Below the pieces are notes generated by a model. That model saw only the letters and a program-made list of their open reading frames with translations, was not told the origin of the DNA and made no database searches. From NCBI GenBank assembly GCA_020747015.1, contig JAGTJM010000001.1, positions 806,001 through 870,000 of the forward strand: DNA of 64,000 bases, written 5' to 3'. Shown here piece by piece: positions 1-10,570 of the stretch (position 1 is the stretch's first letter; the number at the start of each line of letters is the position of its first letter). The stretch is from Pyrenochaeta sp. MPI-SDFR-AT-0127 (Eukaryota > Ascomycota > Dothideomycetes > Pleosporales > Cucurbitariaceae). Made by a program: the position numbers and the translations under genes.

Positions 1-155
1 CGTGCCTGACATCTGATGTCTTTCCGGCTCACTAAGGTTAAAGGGCCCGGCATGGCACGAGGATTAAAATTGCACCCTGCCTCTGACAACCGCAACGACG
101 CGACCCACACTCCGCTGACGATCTCCAACGGTCGGCACCCTGGAGGCCAGATGGC

Positions 156-2287
156 ATGGAGATGTCGCCTTTGAAGCGTCCGAGCGAAGATGCCGAACAC
201 GAGGATGGGCGCCGACCTGCTCCACCACGCACTCCAAGAATCAGAGCTTGTAAGTCCCATCTCACCGTCTCGTGACGCGCCTGGCTGAAGAGACAAAAGG
301 TGCCGAATGCAAGCGGCACAAGATAAAGTGCGAGCCTGTGGACAATGAGCCCAAATGTGCGAAATGCCTGCGAAGCGGTACCGAGTGTGTGCCTTACAAT
401 CTTAACCAACGTCTTCTGGACGAAGACGCTTCGTGAGTCGCCCAATTAATGTTTGGTGGCCGCTTCTTTAACAATTGCAGATGGAAAGCCAATGCCACCG
501 CAGAGTTGGGACAATTGCGCTCTGCAGTAGAGCGTCTTCTTCACCATAATAAGCTACCGGATCTCGATAGCCTTCAGGAGTCATCCCCTCATCCCCAATC
601 CGGACAGACGGTGACCATTAGCCCAACAAATGTTGTCACTGAGAATGGCCACACTACGCTGGTAGTCCCTCCTCCTATGGACATGACCCGCGACACCTCG
701 GTGGAACCCGAGTCAGGCGAGGAGTCCAGCCTCGTTACGGCGCCCATGAGAAGCCTGTATGACCTTACTAAGATCCGGAACCTTCGAAGTAGTGCCAGGT
801 GGAATCCAAAATCGAACTCGGTAGAGGAAGATTTCATAGCTCAGGGACTTGTGCCTTTAGCGGAAGCAGAGAATCTCTTCAAGCGATATATGCAAGATAT
901 CCGCCTGTACCTTTGGGCGGGTGTATTGTTTCCTTACGACTCTCTGGATGCAGTGCGTCGCCAGTCTACGCTTCTGACCGCCGCAGTTCTTGTCATCTCA
1001 GCGCTTCATACCCCTGGCCGGGATGAATCGCTGCAAAAGTGTTACAACATATTCGTATCGCTGACTTACAGCGCCTGTCTGGCGCGTCCAAACAATCTAG
1101 ACGATATCCGGGCACTCGCTCTAGCCGCATTTTATCTCTCGAATTTGAGCTGGAAGTTATCTGGCCTCGCCGTAAGAAGCGCTGTCGAAATGAATCTGCA
1201 TCAATCTTTTCAGAAGCTCATGAGAGGGCACGAAGATCAGCGTGATAACGTCCGATTATGGTACGCGCTGTACGTTTGCGAGCACCAATTCAGCATTGCC
1301 TACGGAAGGCCACCCATCATTCACGAAGATGTTGCGATCAAGAACATCGAGCATTTCCTGGATAGTCCTAAGACAAAACCGGGCGATATAAGGCTGGGCG
1401 CACAGATTACGCTGTTCAAAATTCTCACTGAAGCATACATTGCCTACGGAAGTGATCCAGAGCAACCCTTGACGGAACCCGACTTCCAACAGCTCCGCTT
1501 GTTCAATTTCGCAATCGAGCAATGGCGACTTTCATGGCAAGCAAGATCCGCCGATAGCCCCGTCATTGGATCATATCCATCCAAGGGTGTGGTGTTATAC
1601 TATCACTTTGCCCGTTTCCAGCTGAACTCGCTCGCACTTCGTGCACTGCCGCCGCCTCGCGCTGCAACATCTGAGTCACTCTCTTACGATAGGCGCGAAG
1701 CTGCAAACATTGCGATTACTGCCGCCACAAGCACTCTTACGCTCATCTTCGAGGAGCCTGATCTTCGAAGAGCAATGACTGCTGTGCCAATATTCACACA
1801 TACTATGGTCGCCTTCAGTGCTACATTTCTCCTTAAAATGGCTAAGACTTGGGGTGGTGTGACTCAGGCACGGTCTCCAGAATTGGCGACGGAACCCATC
1901 GGGCTTGGACTCAACTTCAATATCAATCAAGTTTTGTCTTTATCGAGAAGATCGGCGAGCTTCCTTGCGAAGGTGGCAGAGAATTTGAACGAAAAGCATC
2001 TAATCAGGCATATTGTTCACGGAATCAACGATCTCTTGACACGCCTGGATGTAACTGGAACGCCTTCCACTTCCACCGTTCAGCCCTACCCAGCCTTCGA
2101 CCCCCATATACCACAAGATGTGGCTTCAATTAAAGTAGCTACGAACGGAAACTACGAAAATCTGAACACTACGAACGAGTACAATATGTATGACTTGATT
2201 GGATCGTATGGCTTTGGTTTCGATGAGACTTTCTTGGGCCAAGGTGCATCTACGAACCTTGATTTCTGGCAAACTGAACCGTTTTGA
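156..2287 (+). CDS. Zn2Cys6 transcription factor
   Basis: Three exons join in frame: 156-249, 300-432 and 481-2287 (677 aa). The introns are 50 and 48 nt with gtaagt and gtgagt donors. Only the spliced form rebuilds the complete binuclear zinc cluster: Cys at about residues 32, 35, 42, 51, 54 and 61 (C-x2-C-x6-C-x8-C-x2-C-x6-C), with basic residues between the first three. The first intron splits the codon of the first Cys. A short heptad-like linker (AELGQLRSAVERLL) follows and could be the dimerisation helix. The middle of the protein resembles the fungal-specific transcription factor domain (motifs such as YALYVCEHQFSIAYGRPP). The C-terminus is aromatic and acidic (MYDLIGSYGFGFDE), as in activation domains. 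It should act in the nucleus on CGG-type sites. The target pathway is unknown; the cluster looks closest to War1/PrtT/Leu3-like regulators, which is only an impression. An upstream exon cannot be excluded, since only 155 bases precede the start. Confidence 0.9.
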
Positions 2288-2747
2288 TGATATTTGTCGA
2301 TTAGTGGATCGTTAACGAGTAGTTTTGGATTTGACTCTGGTACTAAGGACTATCATTCATGAAAATGTGAGTGGGAGCTGTTGAGGACTGGCTCGGTGTT
2401 CACAATCGCTTTCAATTGTATGTTACTATTATTGCGCGAATTGTACATTAGTATCAAGACAAGCAAACTTAGATGATCATTTAACTGTTTCCCTTCGTTT
2501 TGCAAACCGCAAATACCCAAATCTTGCTTGATACTGTGAGCATTACCTTCTGAGTGTCGACACAACGTCAGTGAAAGGGACCGACCATCCGTGGCGACTT
2601 CACCACTCACCGTTTCCCCATGAATCCACCTCAAATACTTAAAGAGATCTCGAGCCTCTAACCAGAATATCCAAAAAGAATATCATTTTCTTAAGAACAC
2701 TTGAGGCGCACATTTTGTGCACACAATACCTTTGGCAACACGCTGCA
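2288..2747. other. Intergenic, 3' flank of TF and 5' flank of next gene
   Basis: 460 bases, AT-rich, with no coding frame I can support on either strand. It presumably holds the 3' end of the transcription factor transcript and the promoter of the following gene. Confidence 0.5.
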
Positions 2748-3824
2748 ATGAGTTGCTACGATGAAATAGCATATTCAGAGAACACCAAGCCAAGATCAAT
2801 GACGGCAGACCTCATGATTTCGGATTCGGACTTGACTACGCCTACTCACTCGACTCCATTCAACATCAGCTCATCAAATCCGGAGCCAACAGCTATCCAA
2901 CTGAAGATCCCAATACCCATAAACCTAACACAAGCAATCATTGATGCAGACCAGCAGCTCAAACGCTTACAACAAGATCTTCTAGTACTCACCAGCTTTA
3001 ATGAGAACGAAACTCTTCATTGGCGTCCGTCTTGGTTCAAGCAAGGGCCATTCTCCGAGAAATTCTGGACTCTGCAGAATCCGCCGAATGTAGTCACTGA
3101 GCGCATGCCTCAGCTAAACAAGGGACGAAATTACTACACACGGAGGATGAGACGGAATGATGATTTACCACCAACATACATTAAGAGCTGGGATCATTGG
3201 AGATGGTATTGTGGTGTGTATGGCATACCAGATGATTTTCTTTGCGAGGAGCAGATTAGGCTCATGTCTCTCGGGCTACCACGAGACCAAAGTGGCTCAC
3301 TATGTGGTATGTATATTGATCTGACTGTTCGCAGTCCTGTCACTTCACTGACATGTACAGCTCCGCCAGCTCACCCTCTCTATCCTGAGCCACGGCCCTT
3401 AGGACATGGTAGTTACATACTGGATCCGTTTACATATATCAGCCACCTTCCGTCCAAATTTCGCTCTATTAATCACGCCGCTTCCACAAAGGAAAGGATG
3501 GAAGTCGTGGTCGTACTCTCAAATGGCGAGCTGAAGGTCGAATCCTGGGCCAAGTTCTTCATGCAGTCAAGCCAAAACGGTCATCTTACTGAGTATGATG
3601 AACAACCTGCCGACGGGTCAGAATGTGTCTACGACTCAGCACTGAAAGAGCAAGGTCCTGGTAGAAGATGGAGTTATCTGCCATGGACAAGAGAGCAGGA
3701 ACAGAGTTGTGAACCGGAGGAGCACAAGCAGCCGGTCAAATTGACGTTGAAGTTGAGGATGAATTTGTCACCAAAGAAAGGCAGAAGGGAAAGAAGGAAC
3801 AGGAGGTTCGATAAATTCAAATGA
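2748..3824 (+). CDS. Hypothetical protein, Trp/Tyr-rich
   Basis: The first ATG is at 2748; upstream in-frame codons lack an ATG. A 54-nt segment at 3307-3360 starts gtatgt, contains actgac 18 bases before its end and ends acag, so it is probably an intron. Being a multiple of three it can also be read through (340 aa spliced, 358 aa retained). The N-terminal 60 residues are Ser/Thr-rich. A helix with Leu/Gln heptads follows (DADQQLKRLQQDLLVL). A central aromatic block (WRPSWF, FWTLQNPP, WDHWRWYCGVYGIP) looks like a folded domain, and the C-terminus is basic (KKGRRERRNRR), possibly a nuclear signal. I do not recognise the family. The frame is the only long one here and its composition is protein-like. 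Confidence 0.65.
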   Translation: MSCYDEIAYSENTKPRSMTADLMISDSDLTTPTHSTPFNISSSNPEPTAIQLKIPIPINLTQAIIDADQQLKRLQQDLLVLTSFNENETLHWRPSWFKQGPFSEKFWTLQNPPNVVTERMPQLNKGRNYYTRRMRRNDDLPPTYIKSWDHWRWYCGVYGIPDDFLCEEQIRLMSLGLPRDQSGSLCGMYIDLTVRSPVTSLTCTAPPAHPLYPEPRPLGHGSYILDPFTYISHLPSKFRSINHAASTKERMEVVVVLSNGELKVESWAKFFMQSSQNGHLTEYDEQPADGSECVYDSALKEQGPGRRWSYLPWTREQEQSCEPEEHKQPVKLTLKLRMNLSPKKGRRERRNRRFDKFK

Positions 3825-4019
3825 TCTGGACTGAGAAGGTCGAAAATAGGTTTATTGTTGCAGCTTCTTATACATCACAGAGAGCGATCAGTAAATACTG
3901 AGTGAGTCGAGGCCGCGGTCTACACGATAAGAATGGGTAGAATTTTGCCCTCCAGTAGCGCCTTGAATGAACCCATAAGAAAGAAGAGGCCTAATCGCTA
4001 AGCTATTGCAGCATTCATA

Positions 4020-5343
4020 TCACTCCTTGACCAGCAAAATACCTCTCTCGTATAACCCACTGACAATACCCACGCCTCTTCCCACATCTCTCGCAAACGT
4101 ACTGCTACTACAGAATTCCTCCCCACTATCCTTGTATATCTCCTTCAGTCCGTCTTTCTCGCTCCACTCTCCCACCCAGCTAGGTGCTGTACACTCGCAC
4201 GCTTTCTTTTCTTCTTCGCTGCCCTCAAGATTGCAGTTCGCTCTGCCCTGACTAACCTTCATCAAACTTGGCGCGAAGGGATGACCTGCAATGAGTAGCT
4301 TCCCATTGGAGTCAACTGAAAGGTTATCGGCAGCAGCAGGTGTGCGTACGACTTTCTGAAAAGCAAGCGTATGATCGTCAGAGTTCAATGTGTACAAGTA
4401 GACCCCAGCTTTGGAGGATGAAGCAACGGCGACAGTTGTTGAATTCAGCATTACAAGACCGTTAGCGAACGGAACATGCGCCAGCACTTTCGTATCTTGC
4501 GGGTTGCGAATATCTGTGTATACTACTGTACCTCCAGGAATGCCCGCGAATGTCTCCACTTTGGACAGCAGGGGTGAGATAGCAGCGCGCATGTAGTGGT
4601 CGTTGGTTATCAGCAACTTGCCGTCTCCCAGAGAGTGGATAGAGTTTGGTGTCTGGATCAGTGGGTGCTTGAAAGTCAACACGTGCTTCGCGACCGCACG
4701 CGGCACATCGGCCTGGAAGACGTCGATAACGGATCCAGAACCTCGGGAATGGTTGATCACGTAAAGGGTTGAAGTTGACGCATCGAATTCGATACCCAGG
4801 GGATGCAAATCCGTAGGAACGGCAAAGTTGGTCAGTACGAGAGGTTTGAGGGCTTCTTCATCCGTAAGAGTCGGGGTGGAGTAATCGTAAATCCAGATGC
4901 TTCCGTCATCGCTACCAGCTTGTTCGCCGATGGCAGGTAAGAATGTGCCCTAATCTGGGTTCAGCTTTGCTCATCTTACTTTTGCTTACGCCGTTTTTTT
5001 TTTTGATGGAATAGGAAGGTCATGGACCTAGCAATGGCCTTACCATGACTGTATTCCACCTATCGCGTCCAGGATCACAGCTCAAGAACGCGATTCCCAT
5101 GCCCTCTTCAAGTAGCACATCTTCGCAATTGCGGATCTGATTCTGGAACTTTATTTCATGGCTCTTGATGCTATAGATCTTCTGCAGTTTTCCAGGCCTA
5201 TTTGCTAAAATGGCTGAAAGCGCAATGTACCGGTCGTACAAGTACGGCGCTAGGACAGCAAGGGCGATGAGGTACTACCAGTAGGTTAGATGAGATTAAT
5301 GCTTCTAACACCACATTTGCCTTACAATGGATCGTCGTGCCAT
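4020..5343 (-). CDS. Paraoxonase/arylesterase-like membrane-anchored protein
   Basis: Three exons on the minus strand: 5343-5326 (MARRSI), 5274-5044 and 4949-4020, giving 392 aa. The first exon is only 18 nt. Its gtaagg donor and the tctaac...tag acceptor join it to a hydrophobic stretch (YLIALAVLAPYLYDRY) that makes an N-terminal signal anchor, as in paraoxonases. Family landmarks are NCEDVLLEEGMGIAFLSCDPGR near residue 55, a conserved acidic calcium-ligand region of PON-like beta-propellers; HPLGIEF (~130); and TPNSIHSLGDGKLLITND (~170), where the Asn and Asp match calcium-binding positions. The second intron (4950-5043) contains an 11-nt T run in the transcript's antisense. The enzyme is expected to hydrolyse lactones or aryl esters on the lumenal or outer side of a membrane. 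The natural substrate is not known. It is transcribed in the same direction as the acyl-CoA dehydrogenase upstream. Confidence 0.85.
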
Positions 5344-5784
5344 TTCCAACGATATTGCTATCAGAAATGAGGTTTTGTTGAGGGGAGTAAGGTTGGAGCA
5401 AGGAAAGATCCGGCTCAGCTGAGTTTCAAACCCTCTCCGCATGTGCGGACCGATAGCGTAAGCATGCATGTTATGCCTGGCCAGGATCAAGTCATCGATG
5501 GCAGCGCAAAATCTTGATCTTCGTTAACGCATAAGGAATGCGCCTATATTGGTGTGGGCGAGGTTGGTAGATATTAAGCAACTTAGTATTTACAAAACGG
5601 CTTTCATTCCTCCAACTCAAATGCGAATTCACACGAGACCCAACATCTCTCACGAAAGATGATCCTCCATCAGATTTTCGCTTAGGGCAGCAGGCCCTTC
5701 AAATATCAATGAAAGTTCACGCTCTCAATATTTCTCCAGTTGAGTGACTTGAATGCATCCAAATCATCACTACTCCATCTCACT
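5344..5784. other. Intergenic between paraoxonase-like gene and acyl-CoA dehydrogenase
   Basis: 440 bases separate the paraoxonase-like start from the acyl-CoA dehydrogenase stop, both on the minus strand. It should hold the promoter of the former and the 3' end of the latter. No further coding sequence is apparent. Confidence 0.5.
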
Positions 5785-7349
5785 CTACAGCCTAGACAAA
5801 GGTCCCACCTCCTTTGTACCATACTTCTTGAACAGCCGTTCTGTCTCATCCATCTGTCTCTGTAGTAATGCTGCCGCACCTGCCGCATTCTTATTTTCTC
5901 GCTTTCCTAACTGCTCCAGATGCGCCTCATCAGGTCCATCTGCAATCCTAACGGTGCGTACATGAGCCCACATTTGGGCTAGCGGAGTATCCTGGCAAAT
6001 TCCTTGCGCACCATACGTCTGCACGGCCCTGTCAATCACATCGAGAGCCATATTGGGCACGAGGATCTTCGCCTGTGCAATTTCGGCAAGGGCGGACTTA
6101 GCGTCACCTACACGGCAGTTAGAGATGTGTTCCCACCAGAGCGATACAGGCCGGAGAAGTTATACCAGCGTCAATTGCTGCTGCAGCATTCAAGACAATA
6201 AGTCGAGCGGCATCAATTTCGATGCGTGATTTGGCGATCCATTGAAGGATCACACCTTGTTGTGAAAGAAGCTTGCCGAAGGGTTTCTTGTGCTCGGCAT
6301 TTGCGCGGGTGAGGAGCCAGCGAAGTGCTTCTTCAGCCTATGTAAGGTCAGTAATATTTGGCACTAAGATGCGTAAAGGGGCACATACGGCTCCGATGGA
6401 TCGCATCGCATGATGAATCCGGCCGGGCCCCATGCGGCCTTGCATGATTTCGAACCCCCTGCCCTCACCAAGGACCATGTTCGCTGCTGGTACTCGGACA
6501 TCCTTGAAGACAAGATGAGCATGGCCGTGCGGGGCATCATCATAGCCATACACGGACAGCATCCGCTTCACCTCGATACCGGGTGAGCCGGCTGGTACGA
6601 TGATCATCGACTGCTGCTTGTACTTGTCAGGATGGTTTGGATTCGTCTTGCCCAGCACGATGTAGACTTTGCATCGAGGATCTCCAGCACCACTGATCCA
6701 CCATTTCTGTCAACATGTCAGCATTGTAGACCATATCACACGAACCCAAACAATCTCACGTACCTGTCCATTGAGCACATATGAGTCTCCATCCCTCTTG
6801 ATACTCAACTGCACATTCGTTGCATCACTACTCGCAGTGTCTGGCTCCGTCATGACATAACAACTTCGAATCTCCTGTCTCAGCAATGGGCCCAACCACT
6901 TCTCTTTCTGACTTTCACTTCCATACTTCGCTAACAACTCCATATTGCCCGTGTCAGGCGCCGCATTATTTGTGGCTTCGGACGCGGTGCGCGAGCGTCC
7001 AAACTGCTCACACATGAGCCCGTACTCGAGGTTGGTAAAGCCAGCGCCTTCCTTATAGTGGCCTTTGGCAAGAAACATGTTCCATAGGCCGAGAGACTTG
7101 GCTTTGGCTTTCAGGTCTTCCATTATAGGTGGATAAGACCAGCGTTGGTCACCCGTGCCTAGTTGCGCGGCGTAGACAGGGTCGGCGGGAAGGCATTCTT
7201 CATTGACAAATTTCTCGACCTGGCCTGACATTAGCTCCAAGTTTGAATCTTTAGGGGTATTATCTACACACAATGTCCAAAGTCTTTCTTGCGCGCTCGC
7301 TGACCAACGGCCGGACAGCGGCCGGGATCCTCTCTGATGCAGTAGGCAT
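5785..7349 (-). CDS. Acyl-CoA dehydrogenase, ACAD10/11-like, with PTS1
   Basis: Five exons: 7349-7272, 7219-6764, 6706-6389, 6337-6166 and 6107-5785. Every junction closes in frame (448 aa) and the introns are 51-58 nt. The protein shows the acyl-CoA dehydrogenase order: N-terminal helical domain ([26 protein letters not shown]), the FAD/substrate region ([32 protein letters not shown]), and the C-terminal helical domain ([50 protein letters not shown]). The length fits the family. The last residues are LSRL; SRL is an accepted PTS1, and no mitochondrial presequence is seen, so a peroxisomal location is likely. It should catalyse FAD-dependent alpha-beta desaturation of an acyl-CoA; ACAD10/11-type members are linked to 4-hydroxy- or long/branched-chain acyl-CoAs. 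The exact substrate is inference. Confidence 0.92.
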
Positions 7350-8122
7350 AGTGCTATGCTGTAAGTTGTAGTGTAGGTTCGTTGTGAGTGTTGGCTTTCA
7401 GCCAGGATCAAAGCATATATGTCGATCAGTCATCTTGTCTACAATCAAATGTCGAGGTTCAGCCTCGGAACCTGGCAAAGGTTGGCCGAAGCTGTGTCGT
7501 CGGAGGTGAGTCGCCTACTTCCCCGCAAAAGCCCAACCTAAGCTGGAAGCAGCAGGACGCCTTGGCACAATCCAACGCGTAGAGTAACCCGATAACCACA
7601 GCGATCTATACAATCTTATTAAGTCGTGTAAGATATGCTCAAGATACCAAATCTATGCTGATAATCCGGTTTCGAAATCTGTAGCCTGGGAGAAGCCGCT
7701 GCACGATGTCTGGCTTGATGTGTTTATTATAGTAGAGCATACACGAATTAATTATTGAAATCTCATACATCACTAGAAAAGAGGCATGATAGTAGTTTGA
7801 CTGAGTACGACCTCTAAGGAATATAACGACCCGGCTAAGCAGCCCTTACTCAAATCAGAAAAGAAATTCATCATCCCCGGGCCTTTTCGAAACACCTGTA
7901 TGTCTGTGATCTGACATATATTTTAGCTCATAGTTCGCACCCAGTGTAGCCATACAGTTTCAAAGGACTTACAAAATAGCCATGGTATAGCTTGGCATGT
8001 AAACTTTGGTCATGTTTCAAATCTCTGGGTGCAGCGTATGCCAACGGTCATTCATTTTTGGGCTCACGTAAAGCTATCGCTTTCGCACTCATCTTAGGGT
8101 GTAACCATTGCAATGCAAGTAT
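7350..8122. other. Intergenic, 5' of acyl-CoA dehydrogenase
   Basis: About 770 bases, AT-rich in the middle (7600-7950). It should contain the promoter of the acyl-CoA dehydrogenase and the 3' end of the aminotransferase. I see no coding frame, tRNA or repeat. Confidence 0.45.
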
Positions 8123-9490
8123 TCACAGGGCCACTAATGAACTATGTCTCTCCAAAAACTGTCTCACACACTCTACAAACCTCTCCAGCTCATCAGAAGG
8201 TGTCCCTAAGATAAGAGCCACGCTTCCGCGTTCCGTAGTCCAGAAGCCGTCTTCCATCATTTCGAACCAAAACAGCCTTCTCAGATCGGCGTCCTCATCA
8301 CGATCCCTGAAGCTTTTCAGCTCCTTCCTTCCGTCTTTTAGGAAATGGATGCCCATAATAGTCCCTAGGCCTGTGACGGTCATCTTTGTGCCTTTGGTAA
8401 GATCTTGGAGGGATTGGCGAAGTTTGTTGCCCAGGGCGCTGAACTCCTTGCATACTTCGGGTGTGTAGACCTGGGCCAGACCTACATAGCCTGCGGCCAT
8501 ACCAAGCGTATTGTTATTGAAGGTGCCGGAGTGGCCAAGGGCGCTCTGTTCTCGAGGATCATACACGCGCATGATGTCTTCTCGACCACCAAAAGCTCCA
8601 AATGCAATGCCTCCGCCGAGGAACTTTCCTAGAGTTGTAATATCCGGCTTCAAATTCTCGAGCTCCTGCAAGCCTCCCGGAGCCAAGCGACTAGTCTGAA
8701 CTTCGTCCAAGATGAGTACAGCGCCGACCTTCCTTGCCGATTCTTGCACTTGGTGCAGAAAGTCATGTGTTCCCACGAGACATGGTCCTCTTCCTTGCAT
8801 ACCCTCCAATAGGACTGCAGCTACATTATCAGATTCCTCAATCTTTTTCCTCGTGTCATCGATGTTATTGTACTCGGCAATAATCCAATCATCGCGATCT
8901 ACACAGTTCTCTGCTGGTTGGTCTCCAGGAAAAGTGTAGCAGCCACCATGATAGCCACCTGTAAACACGACAATCTTTCTCTTCCCAGTAAAGCGCTTTG
9001 CCCCAGCAATAGCATGCAGGTTTGCTTCAGTGCCAGAATTTGTGAAGCGGATCAAATCGAGGTTAAACCTCGAACATATCAGAGCAGCATGCCGCGTTTC
9101 CAGCGCCGTAGTGCCGCCGAGATTGAGTCCAACATTCTTGATAGTGTCTATCAGTGTTTCTTGAATAAGTGGCTGTGAGTGCCCGTACAACCCAGCGGTG
9201 AGTTCGCCAACAAGATCGGTGTATGTATGCCCATCTTCGGATGTAACTTGGTATTCTTTCCCACTCTTCAAGTACACCGGAAACGGAGCAGTGTGCAGCA
9301 AACTTCTAGTGTTACCTCCAGGCAAGCTTTTGGAAGCATTTTGATGCAGCTGTAAGCTGTTCAGGTTTCTCTCCACGAACCGTACTTTTGCTGCTTGTAT
9401 GGCCTCTTCCATGGTAGTGTATCCACTCTTTGCGTTGAGCTTTATTGCCGCAATAGCAGCGGGTAAGGGGCTGACTACACTTGGCGTCAT
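8123..9490 (-). CDS. Class-III PLP aminotransferase (glutamate-1-semialdehyde aminomutase-like)
   Basis: Single exon of 455 aa with a clear ATG at 9490. It carries the fold-type I class-III signature: SLPGGNTRS near residue 55, NSGTEANLHAIAGAK (~161), GGYHGG (~178), LILDEVQTSR with the PLP-ring Asp at ~262, and TTLGKFLGGG with the Schiff-base Lys at ~289. Overall it is most like glutamate-1-semialdehyde 2,1-aminomutases. Fungi make 5-aminolevulinate from glycine and succinyl-CoA, so a haem role is unlikely; a transaminase or aminomutase acting on another amino acid or amine is more probable. No targeting sequence is obvious. The neighbours give no pathway hint beyond the acyl-CoA dehydrogenase on the same strand. 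Confidence 0.9.
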   Translation of the reverse strand: MTPSVVSPLPAAIAAIKLNAKSGYTTMEEAIQAAKVRFVERNLNSLQLHQNASKSLPGGNTRSLLHTAPFPVYLKSGKEYQVTSEDGHTYTDLVGELTAGLYGHSQPLIQETLIDTIKNVGLNLGGTTALETRHAALICSRFNLDLIRFTNSGTEANLHAIAGAKRFTGKRKIVVFTGGYHGGCYTFPGDQPAENCVDRDDWIIAEYNNIDDTRKKIEESDNVAAVLLEGMQGRGPCLVGTHDFLHQVQESARKVGAVLILDEVQTSRLAPGGLQELENLKPDITTLGKFLGGGIAFGAFGGREDIMRVYDPREQSALGHSGTFNNNTLGMAAGYVGLAQVYTPEVCKEFSALGNKLRQSLQDLTKGTKMTVTGLGTIMGIHFLKDGRKELKSFRDRDEDADLRRLFWFEMMEDGFWTTERGSVALILGTPSDELERFVECVRQFLERHSSLVAL

Positions 9491-10570
9491 CGTTGCAACT
9501 GGATAAAGGCTTGTGGGTTATCAACTAGCCGCGCAGGCTGATACTGCATGAATACAGGCTGTTCACAACTTGATTGTGGTGGAACTGTGAGACGACTGCT
9601 GACCAACCCCGCTGCTCATTCCGAGCCATATTCCGAAACTTCCGACTGTGAAGATCTAGACTCAGCTCGTACTAATTATGTAGATGCGACCATGGGGCAC
9701 CTCTTCACCGATTAATGCTTGTGGCTGCGTCTCCGGAAGAAGCGGATTGGTGTCCATTGCAGAAGAAACAGAGCACATGAGCCCATGTTACAGCTTTCAA
9801 AGCCGGAGATGAGCGAAGTTGCGCCATTCTGGCCAATCCCGTGCGCCGCCTCAGCTGGCTTAGTTTCACGCCTCCATCAAGAACCTGCACAAAACTCACG
9901 ATGGCAAATTGCCAATTCAGATCACATCGCATCTTCCCACCATATTGGGGAAGCGGCCGTCCTCATCTACATGCCACAGGCAATACGAGCCCCACGCCAC
10001 ATGCACCATGCTGAATCTCACGTCCCGATCGAGGTAAGGCTAGACCCAAAACGGACAATGGTCAAGCCATTCCTACAGGAAGCTACTGTTGCGGCACATT
10101 GCAGGAAAACGGGTACAAACCTCGCATGTTTGACAATAAGAACTTGGCTCCGGTACCCTAGACGCATAATATGTTACTGTATGCGGTATGTAGAGGGTAC
10201 GAGTGTCGATTGCTGGACCGAGCATTGTCCATTTTGGTTCTGGGTTTGGAGGATTTCTAGGTGGCACCAGCTGCGAGGCAATGCGTAATTCCAGTTTGGT
10301 TTTAGAGTTGCCAGCTGCCAACCTCGTAATAGGAGCGGGTCGGTACGTGGCATGCGTATGCAGTGAGACGAGAATGAGGCTCTGTCAATAGGGTTTATTA
10401 GTGTCAACAACCATTGATGGAACACATTACTCTGCCAGACGAGTATAAGATCCAAAGGCAATGAAGGCTACGCTAACATGATATGTGAAAATCTAATCAG
10501 ACATACTTGGACCAGACTTGGACCGAGAGCTCACAAAGAAACAAGGACCGGAAAGACGATTCGAGACGCT
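9491..10570. other. Intergenic region, no supported gene
   Basis: About 1.1 kb between the aminotransferase start and the 3' end of the Cys/His-cluster gene. Open frames of up to 189 codons exist on the plus strand, but they lack domain features and overlap equally long frames on the other strand, so I do not call them. Confidence 0.45.

Noticed and set aside
9719..10288. 189-codon open frame on the plus strand
   Set aside because: No domain features, equally long frames on the opposite strand, and low-quality composition; treated as chance.
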